Shown here one piece after another: positions 1-6,325 of a stretch of DNA of 12,226 nucleotides (position 1 is its first letter; every line of letters begins with the position of its first letter). The position numbers were made by a program, and so were the translations under genes. The stretch covers positions 1-12,226 of the forward strand of contig JAAEMD010000534.1 in NCBI GenBank assembly GCA_024225875.1. Reading direction: 5' to 3'. The notes under the pieces are model-generated. The model saw only the letters and a list, made by a program, of their open reading frames with translations. It did not search any database and was not told where the DNA came from. Source of the stretch: a bacterium. GTDB taxonomy: Bacteria; Margulisbacteria; Marinamargulisbacteria; JAAEMD01.

Positions 1-1
1 A

Positions 2-199
2 CTAAGTACTCAACAAAGATTTACTATTAGCTTTTGCTCCAAAAACACAGAAGGTAAAATTATTAGTCAATTTATTAAAACAAACTCCATTGCTGAACCA
101 GCTCATTTAGAAATTTATCGAGCGCTAAATATAGCTCCCCCAAAATTAGTAAAACAAAAAACTACTAATCCTACCAAACATTCAAATGCAAAAAAGTAG
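2..199 (+). CDS. Probable transposase, C-terminal fragment cut by the window edge
   Basis: An open frame enters from the left edge and ends at TAG 197-199, giving 65 residues. The tail includes a segment reading EPAHLEIYRALNIAPPK, then a basic, low-complexity end. A short 'EIYRALxI-P' motif close to a basic C-terminus resembles the ends of DDE transposases of the IS4/IS1634 type; this comparison is from memory and is only moderately convincing. No catalytic residues are visible because the DDE core would lie to the left of the window. The reading frame has no interruptions in the part seen. The downstream 150 bp up to the next gene should contain the end of the element, but its inverted repeat cannot be identified without the other end. 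It could instead be some other accessory protein. Confidence 0.5.
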   Translation, partial: LSTQQRFTISFCSKNTEGKIISQFIKTNSIAEPAHLEIYRALNIAPPKLVKQKTTNPTKHSNAKK

Positions 200-349
200 T
201 GACCATAAATTAATTGCTTAAGACCAAATCGCTTGTTTTATGACAAACTTGGGTTAAAGATATCCGGAAAGTTAAGTTTAAGTACTGATTAGTATCAGGC
301 AAAAAAAATCATTACCTTCTTTTATAGATATGTCATAATAATTAAAAGA
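200..349. other. Intergenic region between the left-edge gene and the glycerol-kinase-like gene
   Basis: This stretch contains no convincing gene. It probably holds the right end of the left-edge mobile element and the start signals of the next operon. A short hairpin (CTGAT, loop TAGT, ATCAG) lies at about 285-298 and is followed by a run of eight A residues at 301-308. There is no good Shine-Dalgarno sequence before the ATG at 350; AAAAGA directly before the start is the closest match. Confidence 0.5.
312..339 (+). promoter_or_regulatory. Candidate extended -10 promoter for the first operon
   Basis: TGTCATAAT at 331-339 fits an extended -10 element (TG, one base, then CATAAT with 5 of 6 consensus matches). 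TTACCT at 312-317 is a weak -35 candidate 16 bp upstream. A start about seven bases downstream would leave only a few bases of leader before ATG 350, so the mRNA would be nearly leaderless, which agrees with the lack of a ribosome binding site. The match is short in AT-rich DNA and may be chance. Confidence 0.25.
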
Positions 350-1807
350 ATGACTATTAAACAATATACTCTTACTATTGAACTGGATGCAGGAATCTCT
401 TCTGCATACATTATAAATAAAAAGGGAGATCTGGTATCTTCTGGAAGCCAGAGCTACAATCCTGTGACCCTGAAAAACGGTTATATTGAATACGATGCGC
501 TGGAAATAATCTATACAGTACGCTCTGCAATTATTCATGCCTTTAAGAACAGGGTTACTCCTTCCTCTATTTCTTTTATACATATAATAGCCAGCAAACC
601 ATCCTGCCTTATCTGGAACAAACAAACAGGGCTGCCTCTTCATAATGCAATAGCTTACCCCTGCAAACGCACCCTGGCAGTCTGCAACAATTTAAGCAGA
701 AGCCCTGTCAAAGATAAAATCAGAAAACTAACCGGCCTGCATATTAAGCCTGAATATACAGCCACAAAAATAAAATGGCTTTTAGAAAATATAAAAAATA
801 TCTCCAGGAACAGTAGAGAGATGTATGCCGGAACAGTAGCCAGCTGGCTACTGTTCAATCTAACTGGAAAAAAAGTATTTGCTTCCGACTATACAAATGC
901 TGCTAAAACACTTCTTTTTAATATAAAAAACCTGAAATGGGACCCTTTTCTTCTTAAAGAATTTTCCGTACCAGGCCACATTCTACCTGAAATTAAGCCT
1001 TCATCATCCTTATTTGGAGAAACAAGTAAGTTTGTATCACTGCCGGACGGGGTACCGGTAACCTGTATGACAACAAAAAATCAAGCCTGTCTTATAGGAG
1101 CAAACAGTTTACGGTTTGGAGAAAATTATATTAACTACTCCAACCCTGGCTATATAATAATTAACACAGGGAAAGAGTTACTCTTTCCGGAAAAACCCTT
1201 TAACAGTACATTAATATCTATTAAAAATGATATCAGGTACGCAATTGAAGGACATATACATTTCCCGATAAAAATTCTTCAGTTAATGACTCCACCGAAC
1301 TCTGACCTGAAGAACAGGGAAATAGAAAACAGTCTAATGGACCTTGATGATAACGAAGTAGCTGTTATCCCAACACAAAACAGAAACTCTTATCTGGATT
1401 CGGAAACCATAAAAAATAATATTATAGGCATAAAAGAAGATACCACACTGGTTCATATTATCAAAGCAACCTTAGAAAGTATTGCCTTTAAAATCAAGTA
1501 TTTATTAGACATCATAGAAGATAAAAACGGGGTTTTCTTAAAAGAAATTAAAGCAACAGGGTACTTACTTAATCTTTTTCTTACTCAGTTCCAGTCGGAT
1601 ATACTGCAAATCCCGGTACAAAAAATTAACAAACATACGATGTTTATCTCAGAACAGTTATTATATGATAGTCTTAACGGTACTCCATCTGAAAATATCA
1701 GGAAGAATCAGAAAGATCACAAACTTACATTACCTTCAATGGACCCTATCACCAGCATAGCCTTATACAACCAATGGAAAGAACTATCAAATATAAGCTA
1801 TAATTAG
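350..1807 (+). CDS. Degenerate FGGY-family (glycerol kinase-like) protein, probable pseudokinase
   Basis: The 485-residue protein aligns with glycerol kinase along its whole length, close to the family's usual size of about 500. Scaffold motifs remain: the TKIKWLL segment at 139-145, SDYTNAAKTLLFNI at 179-192, HIIKATLESIAFK at 369-381, FQSDIL at 414-419 and a C-terminal LYNQWKEL. Active-site positions have changed. Compared with the E. coli enzyme as I recall it, the DQGTTSSR loop reads DAGISSAY (13-20), the glycerol contacts R83 and E84 are K83 and P84, W103 is Y103, Y135 is E135, and the catalytic D245 with Q246 are K243 and N244. The phosphate loop GTG reads SNP (264-266) and the adenosine DGG reads ATG (402-404). 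The frame is intact, so the protein is probably expressed, but kinase activity on glycerol looks unlikely. Its stop lies 5 bp before tsaB, which suggests co-translation. A role beside TsaB, also an ASKHA-fold protein, is speculation. Confidence 0.85.
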   Translation: MTIKQYTLTIELDAGISSAYIINKKGDLVSSGSQSYNPVTLKNGYIEYDALEIIYTVRSAIIHAFKNRVTPSSISFIHIIASKPSCLIWNKQTGLPLHNAIAYPCKRTLAVCNNLSRSPVKDKIRKLTGLHIKPEYTATKIKWLLENIKNISRNSREMYAGTVASWLLFNLTGKKVFASDYTNAAKTLLFNIKNLKWDPFLLKEFSVPGHILPEIKPSSSLFGETSKFVSLPDGVPVTCMTTKNQACLIGANSLRFGENYINYSNPGYIIINTGKELLFPEKPFNSTLISIKNDIRYAIEGHIHFPIKILQLMTPPNSDLKNREIENSLMDLDDNEVAVIPTQNRNSYLDSETIKNNIIGIKEDTTLVHIIKATLESIAFKIKYLLDIIEDKNGVFLKEIKATGYLLNLFLTQFQSDILQIPVQKINKHTMFISEQLLYDSLNGTPSENIRKNQKDHKLTLPSMDPITSIALYNQWKELSNISYN

Positions 1808-1812
1808 ATGTT

Positions 1813-2526
1813 ATGTATCTTGGTATTAATCTAGCAACAGAAACTCAATCAATCGGCCTGGCATCTGAAAAACATATACTTTCCGAGCTCAGCATCCACA
1901 GATCATATGAGTTTTCCGAAAACTTAATCCATAAAATTGATGCTATGCTGAAAGATTTTCATTCACAAAGTTCATACCCGCTTAGTAATAAAAAACTGGA
2001 GAATAACAATTATTTAAAAACACTTTCCGGAATTGGTATAACAACAGGCCCGGGAAACTATACCAGCCTTAAAACAGGGGTAACATCAGCTAAAACTTTA
2101 GGGCAGACTTTAAGCATCCCGGTTTATCCTGTTTCTACTTTAAAAGCCCTTGTATATAACTACCGACACATTAACGGAATATTTTTCAGTCTTATACCTG
2201 CAACACAAAAAGATATGAGTTGCGCAGTATTTGCCTGTAACAACGGCATTATATCAAGGGTGACACCTGATTTTACCTGGGACAAAAAAATAATGTTAGA
2301 TAAAATATCAGAAATAAAAGGAACCATATATGTTACAGGAGTAATACCTGAAGACATGCTGCACGACCTTAATATCAGTTCAACAGCCACTGTATTCACA
2401 TCAGAAATAGCCGGCAGCACTATAGCAGCAATGGCCTGCCGGTATAAAGACAAAAAAATTCCATACGAAGATATTCATCCTGTATATTCTCACCAGCCGA
2501 ATATTAAGAAGAGAAGAGGCGCTTAA
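1813..2526 (+). CDS. tsaB: tRNA threonylcarbamoyladenosine biosynthesis protein TsaB (YeaZ)
   Basis: TsaB is the inactive ASKHA-fold partner that dimerises with TsaD in the cytoplasmic complex that adds threonylcarbamoyl to A37 of ANN-decoding tRNAs. The N-terminal strand MYLGINLATETQSIGLA matches the family opening. The diagnostic segment GIGITTGPGNYTSLKTGV (73-90) is followed by SAKTLGQTLSIPVYPVSTLKAL (92-113). The C-terminal PVYSHQP ending matches the usual P-Y-R-P tail. At 237 residues it has normal length, with a small extra loop at about 50-68 before the GPG motif. The start at 1813 gives the correct first strand; an ATG at 1808 is in another frame. No Shine-Dalgarno is evident, so translation is probably coupled to the gene upstream. 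Its stop TAA overlaps the next ATG by one base. TsaD, TsaE and TsaC are not in the window. Confidence 0.9.
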   Translation: MYLGINLATETQSIGLASEKHILSELSIHRSYEFSENLIHKIDAMLKDFHSQSSYPLSNKKLENNNYLKTLSGIGITTGPGNYTSLKTGVTSAKTLGQTLSIPVYPVSTLKALVYNYRHINGIFFSLIPATQKDMSCAVFACNNGIISRVTPDFTWDKKIMLDKISEIKGTIYVTGVIPEDMLHDLNISSTATVFTSEIAGSTIAAMACRYKDKKIPYEDIHPVYSHQPNIKKRRGA

Positions 2527-3377
2527 TGGTGAAAATGAAAAAAATATTAATCTATTTTATTTTCACCGCTTCATTTTCAGGCTGTTATGCTTTTGGAAAC
2601 AATATTTTATATGATTCTCTAAAAAAAGGAGCAGGTATCCGGCCTTTGTCTATGGGAAACACATTCACAGCTGTAGCAGAGGGCTCTGACAGCATTTACT
2701 ATAATCCTGCTGGCCTCAGCTCACCGGGAGGTGAATATATTTATGAAGTAATGGATAGAGAAAATAAATATTACAGCGATTTCCACTCACAAAGAGTCTA
2801 TATCAGTCCCATGGCATATGCAGGCTATATGCTAAAAGATAAAGACTCCAGTTATGTAGATGTAAAATCTTTCGGATTTGCTCAAAAAGGAAGAACTGGT
2901 ATTAACTGGGGAGTCAGCTATAAAACAGTTACAGCAAAGTTACCATCATACAAAAGTACCGGCTGGAGCTGTGACCTGGGTATACTTGCTGCATTTTCTC
3001 CTAACCTGAGTTTTGGAATAGCAGCTAAAGATCTAATTAAAAAGGATGTAAAAGTACCAACAACATTTACCTCTGGCTTCGCATTATTTAATAAAACAAA
3101 AGACTTTATTTTAGCAATCGATTTAGTCCAGAATAGAGAAGATGAAGTAGCCTTTTTTATGTCCCATACAGGCATTGAGTACAAAGTAACTGACGGCTTC
3201 ACATTACGCTTTGGTTATTATAACAATAAAATAACTTCAGGTGTGAGTTTGATTCTGCCATTCATTAAAATAGATTATGGTGCCGTCAAGGATATACACG
3301 ATAATGAAGACATTATGTATATGCTGGGATTCAGAGTCGGCAAAGGACTAATGCCCGCAAAAAACACAGCTTATTAA
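2526..3377 (+). CDS. PorV/UPF0164-like outer-membrane beta-barrel protein
   Basis: The 283-residue protein has a basic start and a hydrophobic export signal (residues 4-20). The signal region ends in FSGC, which could be a relaxed lipobox with C20, or cleavage could occur shortly after. The mature part opens with GAGIRPLSMGNTFTAVAEGS (35-54), then DSIYYNPAGLS (55-65), the signature of the PorV/PorQ/UPF0164 outer-membrane family. The remainder alternates short aromatic-rich strands ending in GFRVG, as expected for a beta-barrel. PorV proteins in Bacteroidota serve the type IX secretion system; the UPF0164 proteins of treponemes have no settled function, so I assign none. The start at 2526 overlaps the tsaB stop (TAATG), and AAGAGG lies six bases upstream. 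Starting at the second Met (2535) would also work. It is the last gene of the first block. Confidence 0.8.
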   Translation: MVKMKKILIYFIFTASFSGCYAFGNNILYDSLKKGAGIRPLSMGNTFTAVAEGSDSIYYNPAGLSSPGGEYIYEVMDRENKYYSDFHSQRVYISPMAYAGYMLKDKDSSYVDVKSFGFAQKGRTGINWGVSYKTVTAKLPSYKSTGWSCDLGILAAFSPNLSFGIAAKDLIKKDVKVPTTFTSGFALFNKTKDFILAIDLVQNREDEVAFFMSHTGIEYKVTDGFTLRFGYYNNKITSGVSLILPFIKIDYGAVKDIHDNEDIMYMLGFRVGKGLMPAKNTAY

Positions 3378-3714
3378 CAGGCTGTAACAAAAATATTATC
3401 TTTACATAAAAAAATTGTTTCAATATAATTTTTTATATTATCCATATATAATTTATAATTATTAATACCAGCTGATTCCCTGGAAAATACTGTATGCATA
3501 ATGAAACTATTATTAAACCAGACAAACAAAAAATATATTATCTGAGAAAAGAGCCATACGGTTCTTTTAAAAACATTTCAATACCTGGCAGGCTCCAGCG
3601 AAATTCATATTTACTGTCGCATCGGCCCGTCAGGATCAAGTCATTTTAATTTATTGAGTAACTCAGGCTTTATATCAGCTTCCATTAAAGTTAAGAAAAA
3701 AATAAATAAAAACC
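3378..3714. other. 337-bp gap with AT-rich palindromes and likely start signals of the efflux operon
   Basis: This gap separates the tsaB block from the efflux operon. It holds a perfect AT-only hairpin at 3422-3439 (AATATAA, loop TTTT, TTATATT), a terminator-like hairpin at 3547-3568 and an 11-bp palindrome TGAGTAACTCA at 3655-3665 about 50 bp before the next start. A 51-codon open frame at 3494-3649 begins with ATG but has no ribosome binding site and resembles nothing I know, so I do not call it a gene. No clear -35/-10 pair was found, although transcription of the efflux genes probably starts here. Confidence 0.5.
3547..3568 (+). terminator. Candidate intrinsic terminator after the tsaB-porV block
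   Basis: The arms AAAAGAGCC (3547-3555) and GGTTCTTTT (3560-3568) pair fully, with one G-T wobble, around an ATAC loop. The GAGCC/GGTTC core followed by TTTT fits a short Rho-independent terminator. The matching A-run on the left arm would let it work in both directions. The stem is short and only moderately GC-rich, so its strength is uncertain. It lies 170 bp after the last stop of the first block. Confidence 0.35.
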
Positions 3715-5148
3715 ATGATGAAAAAAACATATATTAAAAAACACACTGGATTTAATCTACTTATACTATTGCTGTTATTTATTAATGCAGCTTCATTATA
3801 CGGTGAAAAAGAAAGCAACTCTTTATCAGTAGAAAACTGTATAGCCCTGGCACTTAAACAGAACTCAGAAATAATGATTGCAAATGAAGATAAAAAAATA
3901 GCAAAATCAAAAAGTATTAATGCCTGGTCAAGTATATTCCCAAAGATATCTTTACAGTCCAGCTATACAGGCATACACTCTGAAATACAGCTTCAACAAA
4001 TGGCGCCCTTAGCAGACATCTTCTCCAGCCTTGTATCATCAAACAGCAACCAGGATTTTAACAACAGCATCTTACCGGAACAGTTTGATGCTTATACTTT
4101 AAAACTAACTGCTTCACAAATCCTTTTTGGAGCACATGTCCTGCCAGCTTTAAATGCTGCTGAATATGCATTCAACCTTGCAGAATACAGTTTACTTAAC
4201 CAGCAGAATAATATAATTTTTAAGACCCGCCAGTCCTATATAAATATATTAAAAGCCAAAAAGTTATTTGATCTGGCCCTGGAAAATAAAAAGCTGACTC
4301 AAAACCTGATTAAACAAACAGAAGAAATGGTATCTGTCGGGCTTTCTGCCAGATCAAATCTTCTTAGATTAAAGTTACAACTCCATACCATAAGCCAGTT
4401 TAGTCTGTCCTCTCTTCACCAGCTGGCTATGTCTCAATCCCAGCTTAATCTAATTATCGGGCAGCCCATCAACTTCAAATTCAACACTATAGATATTAAA
4501 ACAAAAGATATTAAGGCCTATAGACAGCTGGACCCTGACTACCTGTTAGAAACAGCAATAAAAAACAGACCGGAAATTCACATTATTGATTATCAGATTA
4601 AACTACAGGAAACCAGTATCGCTGTAATAGAAAGCTCTAATTTACCAAATATATTTTTTAACGGGAGCCTGGGAATGGCCAATGATGAACTTAATATGAA
4701 TTATAATGAACATAAAGACTGGAATATATCCATAGCAGGACAATGGAGGTTTATAGACGGGGGAGAAGTCGGCTCCAGGGTTGAAGAAGTAAGGTCACTC
4801 ATCAATAAACTGAAAGAACAGAAGCTGGCTGTAAAAAGAAACATTGAGCTGGAAATCAAAATGATATTAAATGAAATTGAACTAAACATAGCAAAAATGG
4901 AAACTGCTAAAGCAGAAATTGCTTTAGCCTCTGAAAATCTCAGTATCGCTGAGGAAAAGATATCAGCAGGAGGCATTACTAACCTTGAGTTAATTGACAG
5001 TCAGACTTCTCTACTTAAAGCAAAAACAAATTTGATCACATCAAATTATGATTTTGAAATAATAAAAGCAAAGTTATATAAAGTTATTAATATTAACGAA
5101 AAGGATATTTTAAAGATAAAAAAACAATCTATAGCTGGTACAAATTGA
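3715..5148 (+). CDS. TolC-family outer-membrane efflux protein
   Basis: This is the outer-membrane channel of the tripartite pump encoded here. The 477-residue product starts with a basic then hydrophobic signal peptide (about residues 1-30, ending near SLYG). Two outer-membrane efflux protein repeats follow, about 38-240 and 265-460. The first opens with SVENCIALALKQNSEI and the second with LDPDYLLETAIKNRPEI, both typical of the family. The long alpha-helical hairpin segments are rich in K, E, A and L. Length is normal. Start could be either Met of the MM pair (3715 or 3718); the upstream region has only a weak purine stretch. The last codons and the TGA stop (5146-5148) lie inside the left arm of a 111-bp palindromic repeat that begins at 5133, so the C-terminus AGTN is element-derived. 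No regulator gene is adjacent. Confidence 0.9.
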   Translation: MMKKTYIKKHTGFNLLILLLLFINAASLYGEKESNSLSVENCIALALKQNSEIMIANEDKKIAKSKSINAWSSIFPKISLQSSYTGIHSEIQLQQMAPLADIFSSLVSSNSNQDFNNSILPEQFDAYTLKLTASQILFGAHVLPALNAAEYAFNLAEYSLLNQQNNIIFKTRQSYINILKAKKLFDLALENKKLTQNLIKQTEEMVSVGLSARSNLLRLKLQLHTISQFSLSSLHQLAMSQSQLNLIIGQPINFKFNTIDIKTKDIKAYRQLDPDYLLETAIKNRPEIHIIDYQIKLQETSIAVIESSNLPNIFFNGSLGMANDELNMNYNEHKDWNISIAGQWRFIDGGEVGSRVEEVRSLINKLKEQKLAVKRNIELEIKMILNEIELNIAKMETAKAEIALASENLSIAEEKISAGGITNLELIDSQTSLLKAKTNLITSNYDFEIIKAKLYKVININEKDILKIKKQSIAGTN

Positions 5149-5243
5149 AATGTCCGTTTAAATGGCTTATTGTAGTTTCTCAAACGTACATAAACAAAGT
5201 CATTTGAAAACTTCAGTGTCGGACATTTTACTTTGGAACAGCT
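5133..5243 (+). repeat. 111-bp palindromic element, copy 1 (MITE/REP-like)
   Basis: This copy matches 11891-12001 at about 98 of 111 positions by hand count, without gaps and in the same orientation. Its 24-bp ends are inverted repeats (5133-5156 and 5220-5243) with 20 of 24 pairs, beginning AGCTGGTACAAA and ending TTGGAACAGCT. Inside, 5157-5168 pairs with 5197-5208 (10 Watson-Crick pairs and 2 wobbles), and TGTAGTTT at 5171-5178 pairs with AAAC/TACA at 5182-5190 around a CTC loop. The element overlaps the 3' end of the TolC-like gene and ends 16 bp before the strong ribosome binding site of the adaptor gene. No clear target duplication was found. It has no coding capacity, so it may be a MITE, a REP-like unit or a structured RNA segment. 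Confidence 0.85.
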
Positions 5244-5258
5244 GTAAACAGCGGGAAC

Positions 5259-5263
5259 AGGAG
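5259..5263 (+). promoter_or_regulatory. Strong ribosome binding site of the adaptor gene
   Basis: AGGAG lies six bases before ATG 5270 and fixes this start. Translation of the adaptor therefore does not depend on coupling to the TolC-like gene, which is separated from it by the palindromic element. Confidence 0.75.
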
Positions 5264-5269
5264 ATATAA

Positions 5270-6325
5270 ATGAACAAAATAAACTATATAACTATACTTT
5301 TGCTTTTAATATCTGTTAATTCAGGTTGTTCAAAAGATATTGAAACTACAAATCAAAAACAAGACGTAAAACCAGTAGATACAATAACTGCAAAATATCA
5401 GAGTTTCAAAACCTGGCGAACAGTTTCCGGCACTACCTTTGCGCAAAAAGATATTACCTTAAGCGCTGAAAGCTCCGGTGCTATTGAGTCACTACCTGTA
5501 TCTATAGGAAATAAAGTCATAAAAAATCAAATACTTGCTAAAATAGACCCGGAAATGGCTTCTGCCCGAAAAAAAGCTGCCTTAGCAAATTTAAAGCTTG
5601 CTGAAACAACATTTTCATTACAAAAAAAACTCTTTGCCAAAAGATTAATTTCAGACCAGCAGTTCGAATCTATCCGCACACAGCTCAAAACTGCTGAATC
5701 ACAATTTCAGATTGCAGAGATCCAGTATAAAAAAACAACCATTAGATCACCCATTGATGGCATTATTGCTGAAAAATATATTGAAGAAAATGAGTTCATA
5801 TCTCCAGGTCAGCCAGTATGCCGGGTAATAAATCTTGACCGGATTAAAATCAAAATCGGTGTCACTGGCAAAGATTTGCCTTATATAAAAATAAACAACC
5901 AGGTTAATGTTATGATCAATACCTGTGAAAATAAAATATTCAAAGGAGTTGTCAGCAGCACAGGTTCTGTTGCTGATAAAGAATCCAGAACATTTCCCGT
6001 AGAAATATCCATAGACAATAAAAATCATAAGATAAAAGCAGGAATGCTTGGCAGGGTTTCTTTTATAAATAAAAGATTAAATAATGTTATTGTTATACCC
6101 CATGAGTTAATACTGGAGGGTGAGACAAAAGCAGTGTTTCTGGCAGCAAAAAACAATAGAGCCAAAAAAAAACCAGTCCGTATAATAGCTACCGAAAAAA
6201 ATATGGCCGCAATATCCGGCATAAGCCCTGGAGAACATATAGTATCTGCCGGCCATAAAAATATTGTTGAAGGAGAAGTTCTGAAAATTATAAATAACAA
6301 TAATAAACCATTCAGGGCAGACTGA
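5270..6325 (+). CDS. RND efflux pump periplasmic adaptor (membrane fusion protein), probable lipoprotein
   Basis: The adaptor bridges the inner-membrane RND pump and the TolC-like channel across the periplasm. The 351-residue protein begins with a hydrophobic signal ending in SVNSGC, a relaxed lipobox with C20 as the likely lipidated residue. A biotinyl-lipoyl-like half motif lies at about 66-93 (AESSGAIESLPVSIGNKV). A helical hairpin follows at about 95-150, then the second half motif TTIRSPIDGIIAEKYIEENE at about 155-174 and the SPGQPVCRVINLDRI segment that leads into the beta-barrel domain. The membrane-proximal domain contains VIVIPHELIL and ISPGEHIVSAGHKNIVEGEVLKI. Order and length are as expected for this family. 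The stop TGA overlaps the ATG of the RND gene by one base, so the two are translationally coupled. The substrate cannot be deduced. Confidence 0.92.
   Translation: MNKINYITILLLLISVNSGCSKDIETTNQKQDVKPVDTITAKYQSFKTWRTVSGTTFAQKDITLSAESSGAIESLPVSIGNKVIKNQILAKIDPEMASARKKAALANLKLAETTFSLQKKLFAKRLISDQQFESIRTQLKTAESQFQIAEIQYKKTTIRSPIDGIIAEKYIEENEFISPGQPVCRVINLDRIKIKIGVTGKDLPYIKINNQVNVMINTCENKIFKGVVSSTGSVADKESRTFPVEISIDNKNHKIKAGMLGRVSFINKRLNNVIVIPHELILEGETKAVFLAAKNNRAKKKPVRIIATEKNMAAISGISPGEHIVSAGHKNIVEGEVLKIINNNNKPFRAD

Noticed and set aside
278..643. 121-codon minus-strand frame overlapping the start of the glycerol-kinase-like gene
   Set aside because: It is antisense to a clear family member whose motifs are in the + frame, and it has no ribosome binding site or recognisable domain.
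3494..3649. 51-codon ATG frame in the gap before the TolC-like gene
   Set aside because: There is no Shine-Dalgarno sequence, it contains a terminator-like hairpin and the product resembles nothing recognised; chance occurrence is likely.
5125..5250. Target-site duplication around palindromic element copy 1
   Set aside because: Flanks share no clear direct repeat on the two sides; TCTAT precedes both copies but does not follow either.
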